Below are positions 47,001 to 51,179 of a stretch of 64,000 bases of DNA, piece after piece; within the stretch, counting starts at the first letter, position 1, and each line of letters starts with the position of its first letter. The notes under the pieces are model-generated. The model worked only from the letters and a program-made list of their open reading frames with translations, made no database searches and was not told the DNA's origin. The DNA comes from Ectobius pallidus (Eukaryota; Arthropoda; Insecta; Blattodea; Ectobiidae), in NCBI GenBank assembly GCA_964059195.1, contig CAXKWD010000001.1, positions 215,086,484 to 215,150,483 on the forward strand, given 5' to 3'. Made by a program: the position numbers and the translations under genes.

Positions 47001-49664
47001 ATATCTAAAGTGTAACTACAGTAAAACCTCGATAATACAAGCCTATTTGTTACGCTATCCCGCGTTATACGCTCTTTTCATCCGGTTCCTTGGCATCACT
47101 AGGCCTATATAAAACTATATAAAATCCACCTCTTAATACACACGTCATCCCGTTTAATACACTCTTTCATCTACTGAAAATTCTAAAATATCGTGCTTTT
47201 AAGGATACTGAGAAAATAATTTCCAGACTTCTACATTTATTGTTAGCGCCCGCATGTTCAATAGAATGGAATTCAACTCTTGAGTACCTGCATAGATTCA
47301 GCCTCGATGGTCCTCCTTGCTACCAGTTTTAAATTGCATTGTGACTTGATCTTGTGTAGATGTGCGAAGTGATTTGTTAGTGCCAACATGAGAAAAGGAG
47401 TGAAATGGAAAGCTTTGTTGATATCGGAGAAATTAGAAATTCTCAGTAAACATGATGAAAACACCAGTATGAATCAGAAACAGTTGGCGGAATCATTACG
47501 AATCCCTTCTTTGACACTTAGAACAACAGTGAAAAATCATGAAGCGGTTTACGAATTGTACTACAGTACTGTAGTGTACTTGTTCTTACGTTTCCTGAAA
47601 CGAAAGAATATAAAACACCCCTCAGCATAATTACTGTAATTTATCCTTAATTTGATTCAACAAATGTTTATTTTGATTCATATCTTAGTAAAATTTTTAA
47701 AATCTAAAAATGACCCACTCTCGCTAATATGTAGTCCCGTGTAATATGCTATTTTTACGTGGCCCCTTGAAGAGTGTCTTGCCGAGGTTTCACTGTATTT
47801 AAATTTTAAAATATTTTTCTGGCAAAAATTATTTTTTACAAAATCTGTATAACAAGAGAAAGTGTTTGTGTGTGATGCCCAGCCAAATCTACCACATGCA
47901 GAATCTGAACATTTGAACATAGCAAGGGTAGTTATGAGCGACCCACTGTTTGTAGAAACTCATTCTGGAGAACAATAAAGCTTTGTGTCAGGTTGAAACA
48001 ACTGAACATGCGCTCTTTGCAATATGGCCTCTTATTCTTTATCAGAATGTGAAGTGAGAAAGATGTATTGCTGATGCTTAGGATAAAGTTACGAGAGTAC
48101 ATTATATCGGATTTTATTTTCTTGTATATCCTGTGGGGATGTGATTAGAAACATAGTAAGAGCATTCTCTTTATTTTTATAAGAATTTACATGAAGAGAA
48201 TGTAGTTTTTGCCAATTTTCTGGACAACAGCTCTAACAATTTTGTGTAAATTTCCTACATGAATTTAATAATATGCACAATATATTATATTGTATGCTAT
48301 AATATGCATTATATTAATATACTGTACTAAGTGCCTAGATACTTTTAATTGGGTGGAAGAAGTTATATGTTTCACATCAAATTTTTCCTAATATTTCAGC
48401 CACTTCTTTTGTGTTGTTTGTGTTCTATCTTTAGAGGATTTCAAACTCAAATCATAAATAGCACTATATTTACCTAATTTTTACATATCATGCATTCTAC
48501 GAGTGGACGGGACACTCAGAGTTAGAAAATTCAAAATTAATAGCCTATGTTTTATTTAAATCCTTGATTTATTCCTAGAGCCCAAAGTTTTGTTATTTGG
48601 TAAATAACAGTAACTTGCAATTTTAATAACCCACCACCATTTCTGTCTGCAATTCAGAAAAATGACATGACGGACGGGACAAATATTGAGCCTCAAGTGT
48701 TGGAAAGTATAGAACATGACATTATTTCTGTGAGTTATGTATGCATATAAAACTAAATGTAACTTACACATTAAATTAAAACCCTAAGAATGTAGGATCA
48801 TTAACAAATTTAAGAATCTTAAAAGATAAATGATATGTGACGGACGGGACAGGCAATGTAATGGATGGGACACATCCAACAACTGTATTTCATAACATTA
48901 TTTTCAACATCTTTGAGATAAGTAGAAAATCCTAATCAAAACTACAGTAGAACAAAAATGACACTTCAGTGAAAGACTAAATTACACAACAGAAACACAG
49001 TCTACTTTAAAGGTCATCCAGTGCCAACCTGTCAACCTACAATGTAGCACTACCACCCAATGATTGCTATTTTCCTAAGTTGATGGTGATAAACTAAAGA
49101 AAAAAGAGTTGTAGAATGTTTCTTCCCCTTTACATGCAATTTAAATATCTTAGGATTTCACTACAGCTGCTCACAGCAGTGATTTCAAGATTTTTAAATT
49201 TCACTCATAGGCTCACTCATTCATGGAATGCATGATATACATGTTTAATCCAATATAGATTTGTATTTAGTAAACCAATACATATCCACAGGAGATCAAT
49301 CTGATAAGTAATTTTGCAAAAACTTTAGTGAATCATTACCATTAATATACTGCTACTACTAAAGTTTTGCAGTAGTTACTGAACTATTAACTGTTAATGA
49401 ATCAATGAAAATGTTGACTTTGTATATTCACAGCTAGAAGACTTCATCACAAAAAATGAAGCAAACCTTGGGTCTGCCGTGCAGGCAGGTAAAAATGCAG
49501 TGGAAGCAGCAAGGGCCGACCTAGCTTGGACAGCCAAACATAGAGAAGTAATCGTGAACTGGCTTAAGGCGAAAATAGCCTCTCTAACAGGTAGCGCAGT
49601 CACAATTACCAGCATCAGCGCTATACTTCTGTACATCATCGCATGCCTACCCACAATGTTATAG
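13539..49664 (+). CDS. M1 zinc aminopeptidase, aminopeptidase N-like (14 coding exons)
   Basis: Joining the 14 exons listed separately gives 2778 nt, a multiple of three, and 925 residues, the usual length of insect aminopeptidase N. Such enzymes remove N-terminal residues from peptides, typically on the outer face of gut cells. Seen here: a signal peptide (about 1-20), several N-X-T/S glycosylation sites in the first 145 residues, the substrate-binding GAMEN at 287-291, the zinc site H323-E324-x-x-H327 with E346 (HEXXH-X18-E), and the transition-state tyrosine at about 410 ([13 protein letters not shown]). The second half is the helical ERAP1-C-like domain. The last 20 or so residues are hydrophobic with a short non-charged end after a Gly/Ser-rich spacer, as expected for GPI anchoring. 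All catalytic residues are intact, so I infer an active ectoenzyme. A splice acceptor 8 bp before the ATG implies an upstream 5' UTR exon that I could not locate. The introns are crowded with mobile elements. Confidence 0.93.
14240..14392 (+). CDS. Aminopeptidase exon 2
   Basis: Acceptor TTGTTACAG, donor AG|GTAAGT. It encodes [20 protein letters not shown] and the DEPQFKATF block, a conserved M1 signature. Confidence 0.92.
14410..15480 (-). repeat. Composite dispersed repeat, copy 2 (intron 2)
   Basis: Reverse-orientation relative of 320-1190. It begins AATAAAATCAGG, carries the tRNA-like core at about 14680-14760, then three CATGAAAATCCG/CCAAGTTT units, and ends with a GGAC-rich microsatellite (15403-15440) and CACACAATCTCATAAAGTAC. 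Confidence 0.65.
15485..16135 (-). repeat. Composite dispersed repeat, copy 3, in tandem with copy 2
   Basis: It starts with the same AATAAAATCAGGTAAACTGA as copy 2 and ends with CACAATCTCATAAAGTACC. It has only one of the CCAAGTTTCATGAAAATCCG units and a shortened tRNA-like region. Confidence 0.65.
16268..16480 (+). mobile_element. tRNA-derived SINE, family B
   Basis: The head has an A-box-like GGGTGGCGCAGTTCATATCG and a B-box GGTTCGATCTC. A body ending near CATCCCCATCATTAAATAAC follows. It sits in intron 2. Confidence 0.65.
16686..17112. mobile_element. MITE with ~45-bp terminal inverted repeats
   Basis: The left end CCCAGTTTCTATAAACTCG and the right end, whose reverse complement is CCCGGTTTCTATAAACTCG, match through ATGGGTAAATTATCCA with few differences. 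TTAT occurs on both flanks. No transposase frame. Confidence 0.7.
17319..17360 (+). ncRNA. Hammerhead ribozyme-like motif (type I, Penelope/retrozyme style)
   Basis: Core CTGAGGA (17323-17329) and GAAA (17349-17352) match the CUGANGA...GAAA hammerhead consensus. Stem II is GGTCT/AGACC with an 8-nt loop. Stem III is the minimal palindrome ACGT. The cleavage triplet is GTC (17354-17356). Stem I pairs TCAC (17319-17322) with GTGA (17357-17360). One unpaired A (17330) precedes stem II. Such minimal-stem-III hammerheads are known from terminal repeats of Penelope-like elements. Activity is inferred only. Confidence 0.6.
17667..17972 (+). CDS. Aminopeptidase exon 3 (GAMEN exon)
   Basis: Acceptor AATGTTGCAG, donor AG|GTACTA. 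It encodes [13 protein letters not shown] and, near its end, [12 protein letters not shown], the exopeptidase motif that grips the substrate N-terminus. Confidence 0.93.
18040..18245. mobile_element. tRNA-armed element, copy 2 (short)
   Basis: It shares TATAAGCATTCATGAACC, TATTATAGGAGAAAAATTCC and the plus-strand tRNA-like GGCTTAGCTCAGTTGGTAGA with copy 1, but the interior is rearranged and shortened. Confidence 0.65.
18318..18387. repeat. (TCA)n microsatellite, probable RTE LINE tail
   Basis: A 70-bp CAT/CGT trinucleotide run at the 3' side of the minus-strand RTE fragment, in tail position. Confidence 0.85.
18388..19560 (-). mobile_element. RTE-type LINE fragment, reverse transcriptase thumb and C-terminus, frameshifted
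   Basis: Minus-strand pieces read in order: [17 protein letters not shown] (fingers/palm), GIPIEDN, an eroded FAND box in place of [20 protein letters not shown], and a C-terminal stretch. Frames shift and the catalytic box is altered, so it is dead. A TIR insertion (19134-19380) splits it before the FAND box. Confidence 0.75.
19134..19380. mobile_element. MITE inserted in the RTE fragment
   Basis: Termini GAATCCTCTAGATTCAAAA and TTTTGAATCTAGAGGATTC are perfect inverted repeats. ATAT is present on both sides. Removing the element and one ATAT rejoins the RTE frame exactly. Confidence 0.8.
19593..19844. mobile_element. Tc1/mariner-type MITE flanked by TA
   Basis: Inverted ends CACTGCCTGTCCTAT and ATAGGACAGGCAGTG, with TA on both sides (19591-19592 and 19845-19846). 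It is 252 bp and non-coding. Confidence 0.82.
20010..20060. repeat. 51-bp near-perfect palindrome
   Basis: 25-nt arms starting GATACCAGGTTGGAAAGACG mirror each other around a single T at 20035. It could be a minimal fold-back element or a hairpin-derived insertion. Confidence 0.9.
20220..20690 (+). mobile_element. CR1-like LINE 3' UTR with embedded dispersed repeat
   Basis: AAGGCCAAATGGCCTTAGCT followed by AATAAATAAAATTTT is the 3' end shared with 8820-8880. The segment at 20455-20580 matches the repeat at 8930-9025. Confidence 0.55.
20814..20997 (+). CDS. Aminopeptidase exon 4 (zinc site)
   Basis: Acceptor TAATTTTCAG, donor TCA|GTAAGT. It encodes the zinc-binding [10 protein letters not shown] and WLNEGFARY, which supply both histidines, the catalytic glutamate and the third zinc ligand. 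Confidence 0.95.
21218..21517. mobile_element. hAT-type MITE, exact 8-bp target duplication
   Basis: Termini CAGGGCC and GGGCCTG are flanked by TCTAGAAA on both sides (21210-21217 and 21518-21525). It is exactly 300 bp, sits in intron 4, and has GC-rich subterminal sequence. Confidence 0.85.
21709..22972 (-). mobile_element. Mariner-like transposon remnant split by a LINE
   Basis: Inverted ends share AGGTTCATCCAGAAAGTAAG (left) and, reverse-complemented, AGGTTCATCCAAAAAGTAAG (right). The minus strand of 22660-22830 encodes [17 protein letters not shown] followed by [15 protein letters not shown], the DDE-region signature of mariner-like transposases. A LINE occupies the middle. Confidence 0.72.
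21842..22640 (-). mobile_element. CR1/Jockey-like LINE C-terminal fragment
   Basis: Minus-strand frames give [20 protein letters not shown], then [15 protein letters not shown] and [11 protein letters not shown]...[11 protein letters not shown], the conserved thumb and C-terminal blocks. A frame break and loss of the FADD region mark it as a truncated copy. Confidence 0.75.
23021..23184. mobile_element. Fold-back MITE (~75-bp arms)
   Basis: The arms contain the perfect inverted segment ATTTAAGATGTCTGCCGACA and its complement. Pairing extends from GGCTTC at the edges to GTCTTTAT near the centre with scattered mismatches. Confidence 0.75.
23335..25620 (-). mobile_element. Penelope-like element fragment: GIY-YIG endonuclease between inverted termini
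   Basis: Minus strand: inverted copies of a ~50-bp terminus (AAGTGAAGTTTTTGTGTAAA and its complement) lie at 23345-23392 and 25563-25612. Between them is the GIY-YIG region: CDNC, VYVGKT and an R-x-x-EH segment (25352-25450), continuing after an inserted LINE as [19 protein letters not shown] and a [11 protein letters not shown] segment (23359-23680). This nuclease is characteristic of Penelope-like retroelements. The reverse transcriptase part is missing. Confidence 0.75.
23686..25347 (+). mobile_element. RTE-type LINE, 5'-truncated, inserted in the Penelope endonuclease
   Basis: An open frame to 25241 (about 500 residues) carries the reverse transcriptase: [41 protein letters not shown], catalytic FADD (about residue 250), and the RTE-type C-terminus [30 protein letters not shown] and a W-x-D-D end. 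No upstream endonuclease is present. The insert ends in a (TAATAC)-like tail, and ATGTG flanks it (23681-23685 and 25348-25352). The frame is open across its whole length, so insertion was probably recent. Confidence 0.9.
25664..25847. repeat. 184-bp near-perfect palindrome related to Penelope termini
   Basis: Arms of about 78 bp start at TAAACACTTAATTCTG and are identical when reverse-complemented up to the central CTTCTAAGAAG repeats. They include CACTCAACTTCACTT and TTACACATAATGCATTTCAC, also found in 49985-50385, and lie just beyond the Penelope fragment. Confidence 0.85.
26074..26233 (+). CDS. Aminopeptidase exon 5
   Basis: Acceptor TTTTGCTAG, donor AAAG|GTGAGT. It encodes [20 protein letters not shown] and the catalytic-tyrosine segment ISYSK. 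Confidence 0.9.
26821..27714 (+). mobile_element. hAT transposon remnant with C-terminal dimerisation domain
   Basis: Termini TAGGGCTCGGACTTTTAGGT and ACCTAAAAGTCCGAGCCCTA are inverted. GTGATTAA flanks both ends (26813-26820 and 27715-27722), the 8-bp duplication of hAT elements. The frame at 27171-27566 encodes a 131-residue C-terminus with [18 protein letters not shown], the hAT dimerisation signature. The catalytic core is absent, so this is an internally deleted derivative. Confidence 0.9.
27723..28122. other. Intron 5 sequence, no recognised feature
   Basis: Plain AT-rich intron leading to the exon 6 acceptor. Confidence 0.4.
28123..28204 (+). CDS. Aminopeptidase exon 6
   Basis: An 82-nt exon with acceptor GCTGAGCAG and donor CACA|GTAAGT. 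It encodes [20 protein letters not shown] and links in frame to exons 5 and 7. Confidence 0.9.
28613..29770. mobile_element. Mariner remnant split by another TIR element
   Basis: The left part (28613-28851) resembles the reverse complement of a mariner 3' end, starting CATAGGCTATTTTTTCAACC. The right part (29463-29760) encodes [20 protein letters not shown], the catalytic-aspartate region of mariner transposases, and a C-terminal FYEEGIGKL segment. The order indicates deletion and rearrangement before or with the 28852 insertion. Confidence 0.7.
28852..29457. mobile_element. TIR element family X, copy 1 (intron 6)
   Basis: Ends GGGAGCATTCACACCGAAGT and, inverted, GGGAGCATTCACACCGAAGT. It is about 606 bp with an internal CGAAGTAGC motif repeated subterminally. 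No transposase frame. A second copy in opposite orientation is at 44189-44765. Confidence 0.82.
30205..30450 (-). mobile_element. tRNA-derived SINE, family A, partial copy
   Basis: It matches the body of the 42186-42580 SINE from TGGTAAGCCCAT to the GATCTAGAGGCGGGCACGCT head region, but both ends are incomplete. Confidence 0.7.
30853..31556. mobile_element. PIF/Harbinger-type MITE, TAA target duplication
   Basis: Ends GGGCTGTGTTCACCAACGC and GTGTTGGTGAACACAGCCC are inverted, with TAA on both sides (30850-30852 and 31557-31559). It is 704 bp. It ends 80 bp before exon 7, so it forms part of that exon's branch-point neighbourhood. Confidence 0.8.
31637..31808 (+). CDS. Aminopeptidase exon 7
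   Basis: Acceptor GTTGTTTCAG, donor CTCAG|GTATGG. It encodes [18 protein letters not shown] and [16 protein letters not shown], the family's domain III start (W-x-x-Q-x-G-[FY]-P-V). Confidence 0.92.
31860..32160. other. Intron 7 sequence, no recognised feature
   Basis: AT-rich; no motif seen. Confidence 0.35.
32165..33920 (-). mobile_element. CR1/Jockey-like LINE, interrupted by a mariner derivative
   Basis: The minus-strand frame carries [43 protein letters not shown] and catalytic YADD (33156-33725). After a frame break and an insertion (32545-33097) it continues into [27 protein letters not shown] and the C-terminus (32165-32545). An upstream YRPIS-type region is frameshifted (33736-33920). 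It is truncated and inactive. Confidence 0.82.
32545..33097 (+). mobile_element. Internally deleted mariner-like element inside the LINE
   Basis: Termini CAAGGTGCGGCAGAAAGA and, inverted, CAGGGTGCGGCAGAAAGA, with TA on both sides. Its interior encodes only a transposase N-terminus ([19 protein letters not shown], from 32667) joined to the C-terminus ([20 protein letters not shown], then MDNY, a stop, and [10 protein letters not shown]). The central HTH and DDE regions are missing. Confidence 0.82.
33925..34053 (+). mobile_element. Penelope-like GIY-YIG fragment
   Basis: The frame reads [20 protein letters not shown] then GNVYT, the start of a Penelope-type GIY-YIG nuclease. The usual YIGQT continuation is lost and the rest is unrelated. 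Confidence 0.6.
34054..34976. other. Intron 7, unassigned
   Basis: Anonymous AT-rich sequence. The ORF near 34378 has no recognisable domain. Confidence 0.35.
34977..35017. repeat. (AAT)n microsatellite, LINE tail
   Basis: About 41 bp of ACA/AAT repeats directly next to the 3' end of the minus-strand LINE. Confidence 0.85.
35018..35730 (-). mobile_element. CR1-like LINE 3' end
   Basis: The minus-strand frame runs from [20 protein letters not shown] to [17 protein letters not shown] and a stop at about 35316. The 3' UTR carries the AAGACCTTACGGTCTTAAC block and ends in GGTTAAATAAAC plus the AAT tail. It is 5'-truncated. Confidence 0.8.
35965..36671. mobile_element. tRNA-armed element, copy 3, split by a Harbinger-type MITE
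   Basis: The left arm (35972-36130) matches copy 1 through CACCAGATGGAAC. The interior resumes at 36542 with GATTGCCCTTAATGGTCTAC and runs to AACATTCAAGAT at 36669. The 405-bp insertion between them is described separately. Confidence 0.72.
36134..36538. mobile_element. PIF/Harbinger-type MITE nested in the tRNA-armed element
   Basis: Inverted ends GGGTACG and CGTACCC, with TAA on both sides (36131-36133 and 36539-36541). Subterminal inverted copies of AAGAC-CAGCTTGG motifs are present. Removing it restores the host repeat. Confidence 0.8.
36672..36862. mobile_element. tRNA-armed element, copy 4
   Basis: It starts GGATATAAGCATTCATGAAC, carries the left tRNA-like arm in minus orientation, then a shortened inverted right arm ending near CAGAGGAATTTTCCTC. 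Confidence 0.68.
36866..37612. mobile_element. hAT-like TIR element
   Basis: Ends CAGTGCCCGGATTCTAATGA and, inverted, CAGGGCCTGGATTCTGACGA. The flanking 8-mers TATATAAT and CTTATAAT agree at 6 of 8 positions. It ends 77 bp before exon 8. Confidence 0.65.
37690..37891 (+). CDS. Aminopeptidase exon 8
   Basis: Acceptor TTATTTGCAG, donor GGCAG|GTAATT. It encodes [20 protein letters not shown] and [11 protein letters not shown], leading to the GYYRVNYD motif of exon 9. Confidence 0.9.
37997..38277 (+). CDS. Aminopeptidase exon 9
   Basis: Acceptor TTGATGCAG, donor TTCAAG|GTAATT. It encodes [15 protein letters not shown] and [19 protein letters not shown], conserved in the C-terminal helical domain. 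Intron 8 is only 105 bp, the shortest in the gene. Confidence 0.93.
38641..38695. mobile_element. End of a G/C-run hAT-type MITE
   Basis: GGTTTCAACCCCCTGAACC and TACGCCTATGAT resemble the right end of the element at 6277-6573. The other end is not recognisable. Confidence 0.45.
38942..39129 (+). CDS. Aminopeptidase exon 10
   Basis: Acceptor GTTGTTACAG, donor AAAGT|GTAAGT. It encodes [20 protein letters not shown] and [16 protein letters not shown]. Confidence 0.9.
39560..40016 (-). mobile_element. I-type LINE fragment, RNase H end and C-terminus
   Basis: The minus frame reads [16 protein letters not shown], the last conserved part of RNase H, followed by [20 protein letters not shown] and a CKCKEES knuckle. 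Confidence 0.75.
40017..40387 (+). mobile_element. CR1-like LINE 3' end
   Basis: The plus frame reads [20 protein letters not shown] and [17 protein letters not shown] to a stop at 40195. A 3' UTR ending AATAAATATGAAAATATAAC follows. Confidence 0.6.
40496..41105. other. Intron 10, unassigned
   Basis: No coding or repeat signature recognised. Confidence 0.35.
41110..41482 (-). mobile_element. tRNA-derived SINE(s)
   Basis: The minus reading from 41480 has an A-box-like TTGGTGTAGTGGTTAAG and a B-box GGGTTCGATTCC, followed by a body. A second SINE-like stretch at 41110-41225 (GTGATCCCTGTATGGGCC) may be part of the same or another copy. Confidence 0.6.
41792..41953 (+). CDS. Aminopeptidase exon 11
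   Basis: Acceptor TATTTTGGCAG, donor AAAGA|GTAAGT. It encodes [19 protein letters not shown] and the [15 protein letters not shown] region. Confidence 0.92.
42186..42580 (-). mobile_element. tRNA-derived SINE, family A, complete copy
   Basis: A perfect 12-bp target duplication CCTATGGTAGAT flanks it (42174-42185 and 42581-42592). The tRNA head is at the right end (A-box GGTGGTCTAGAGG, B-box GGATCAAACCC) and the tail at the left is (TATCTG)-like. At 395 bp it is the reference copy in this window. Confidence 0.88.
42615..43229. mobile_element. pogo/Tigger-type element flanked by TA
   Basis: Ends CAGTGAAACCTCTCTTAACG and, inverted, (T)AGTGAAACCTCTCTATAATG, with TA on both sides. Subterminal CGGACACCCC repeats are present on both arms. 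It is 615 bp with no transposase remaining. Confidence 0.8.
43771..44000 (-). mobile_element. LINE C-terminal fragment
   Basis: The minus frame reads [20 protein letters not shown] and [11 protein letters not shown], the conserved end of CR1-like LINEs. It ends about 30 bp before exon 12. Confidence 0.65.
44031..44174 (+). CDS. Aminopeptidase exon 12
   Basis: Acceptor TTTGGTTGCAG, donor GAGAG|GTAAGA. It encodes [18 protein letters not shown], the conserved helical-repeat segment. A mobile element begins about 15 bp after the donor. Confidence 0.9.
44189..44765. mobile_element. TIR element family X, copy 2 (intron 12)
   Basis: Ends GAGCATTCACACCGAAGTAG and, inverted, GGGAGCATTCACACCAAAGT, with TTA on both sides. 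It is inverted relative to 28852-29457 and begins about 15 bp after the exon 12 donor. Confidence 0.82.
45008..45694. mobile_element. Fold-back mariner: two inverted C-terminal halves
   Basis: Termini CAAGGGCTGTTTTTTTTCAA and its inverted counterpart extend to ~95 bp, with TA on both sides. The plus-strand right half encodes a mariner C-terminus ([20 protein letters not shown]), and the left half encodes a diverged copy on the minus strand. The middle has [15 protein letters not shown] minus-strand remnants. Confidence 0.8.
45695..46152. other. Intron 12, unassigned
   Basis: The short ORF at 45783 has no recognisable domain. AACCCGGGAGAAGCAGGGCC near 46083 looks like an eroded retroelement end. 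Confidence 0.35.
46153..46231 (+). CDS. Aminopeptidase exon 13
   Basis: A 79-nt exon with acceptor TGTATGTTTCAG and donor AAAAG|GTGAGA. It encodes [20 protein letters not shown]. Confidence 0.88.
46232..47018. other. Intron 13 start, unassigned
   Basis: AT-rich; no feature supported. Confidence 0.35.
47019..47795 (+). mobile_element. Tigger/pogo transposon remnant with CENP-B-type HTH
   Basis: Ends CAGTAAAACCTCG and, inverted, CAGTGAAACCTCGGCAAGAC, with TA on both sides. The frame at 47388-47630 begins [20 protein letters not shown] and continues with [20 protein letters not shown], the first helix-turn-helix of pogo/CENP-B transposases. The rest of the transposase is deleted. Confidence 0.85.
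47796..49433. other. Intron 13 remainder, with a repeated GGACGGGAC phrase
   Basis: No coding region. GGACGGGAC recurs at about 48506, 48672 and 48842, suggesting an eroded repeat. Otherwise AT-rich. Confidence 0.35.
49434..49664 (+). CDS. Aminopeptidase exon 14 (C-terminus and stop)
   Basis: Acceptor ATATTCACAG. It encodes [35 protein letters not shown] and a hydrophobic tail, with stop TAG at 49662-49664. The tail follows a small-residue stretch (LTGSAVT) and has no cytoplasmic charge, fitting a GPI-attachment signal. Confidence 0.9.
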   Translation, partial: LEDFITKNEANLGSAVQAGKNAVEAARADLAWTAKHREVIVNWLKAKIASLTGSAVTITSISAILLYIIACLPTML

Positions 49665-49849
49665 ACTGCAAGAAACAATTTACTTAGTCTGGAGAAGATA
49701 ATATATCAGTTCATGGGCGATTTCCATGATCCATAAGTAATGACTGTTAATGCAAGATTTAAAATATATTTTGTTATATTAAAAAACTGTTAATGTATTT
49801 TTAACTTATTGTACATTACTGTAGTAATTAATTTTTTGTAATGAATAAT

Positions 49850-49855
49850 AATAAA
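49850..49855 (+). terminator. Polyadenylation signal AATAAA for the aminopeptidase
   Basis: AATAAA lies 186 bp after the stop codon, the first canonical hexamer I see downstream. Confidence 0.6.
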
Positions 49856-50019
49856 AATAGAATTTTTATTAGCCTTTTTCTTTACAGCAGTACTCTTTAC
49901 AAACTTATTTTGACTTATATAATCAGTTTATATATGACACCGGCTGTGGAAGCCTACAAACTATTTATTTTGTCTCCTAAATACCTTGTTATACCACGCA
50001 ACTTCACTTTTAAGTGTTT

Positions 50020-50070
50020 ACTTACACATAATGCGTTTCACAAGCGACTTGCTTGCATCCTCAGATGAGT
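50020..50070 (-). ncRNA. Degenerate hammerhead ribozyme-like motif, left arm
   Basis: On the minus strand CTGAGGA, stem II GCAAGC/GCTTGT and GAAA are intact. Stem I (CAT/ATG, then two further pairs after one mismatch) is better than in the right copy, but stem III is weakened (CGCA in place of CGCG). Confidence 0.45.
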
Positions 50071-50295
50071 TCCACTGTCAGGTCCATTGTTGGGCTGATA
50101 GATGTCTCTGTACAATGGATCATTCTGGAGATATGGTCGCTTTCTTTGGCATGTCAAAATTTACCAAATTATTCCTATTTCTTTGGATGAATAATTTAGT
50201 AAATTTTGATATGCCAAAGGAAAGCGATTTTATCTCTAGAATGATCTCCATCCTACAGAGACATCTATCAGACCAACAATGGACCCGGCAGTGGA

Positions 50296-50346
50296 CCTGA
50301 TCTGAGGATGCAAGCAAGTTGCTTGTGAAACGCGTTATGTGTAAGT
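50296..50346 (+). ncRNA. Degenerate hammerhead ribozyme-like motif, right arm
   Basis: CTGAGGA (50302-50308), stem II GCAAGC/GCTTGT, GAAA, then palindromic ACGCGT with cleavage triplet GTT. Stem I pairs only two bases next to the core, so activity is doubtful. Confidence 0.45.
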
Positions 50347-50385
50347 AAACACTTAAAAGTGAAGTTGAGTGATAAAACAAGGCTT

Positions 50386-51179
50386 TTTATAATTTAACCT
50401 CTTCACTGGTAGTCCCGCAAACATTATGTATGATTATTATTTTGTCTTCCTTTCTTATGCCAGAGATCAGGGTTTGACTGCCATCTATCCAAATTATGAA
50501 TACTGCTCAGATATCCAGAGGAATTTTGTTGGCCTCTCTGCCAGATAGTACTATTTTTTATCCAGATATGCACTTGTGAGTAAATAACAACAGCATCAAT
50601 ATCTACAAGAAGAATATCCACAAATATTTTAATAATGATGCTGAACATCTGTTATTTTTCTTTGTTTTATATTATATTATTATACGGTACATTAAAGTAA
50701 AAAAAATATGTATCTGCAACACCGATATGAGAGATATTGCCCCAAATAATCACTTTTGGTATCAAGAAGTTGGCTGAATTTTCGTATTTACTGGGAAACA
50801 TTCAGAAATATTGGAAAGTTATTGATATAATTTGAATTTCATATGTGGCTATCATTGTTTTGGCTCCCTGTGTTTCACCCTTTCCTCAACTTCTCTAATA
50901 ATAAGGAATGTAGTTAGTGTGTGGCTGTTGTATATTACAGCTTACAGTCAGCTGAAATATTTCCAAAATATTTCATTTGTTAGCAATTTGTTACAAATTG
51001 CCATGCAAAAAATACAAACTAGTATTTACTGCTTTTTTAAAAAGGGGGATACCGGTAGATCAGTTAAAGCTTGTTTACTTATTTATTAAATTTTGCATAT
51101 TTAATTACTTAATTACTTACTCAATGACAATTCCTAAGCAAGCTAAAGGACTATTATCTATTTTATGGTAAACGGAGTT
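50386..51179. other. Intergenic, unassigned
   Basis: AT-rich sequence without a supported feature. Short frames at 50832-51171 lack domains. Confidence 0.35.

Larger units (their letters stand above)
49985..50385. repeat. ~400-bp inverted repeat (Penelope-type termini) with hammerhead-like cores
   Basis: Two ~195-bp arms face each other around 50184. Each carries AACTTCACTTTTAAGTGTTT, TTACACATAATGCGTTTCAC and a CTGAGGA...GAAAC core. The outermost sequence matches the ends of the Penelope fragment at 25563-25612. Confidence 0.8.
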
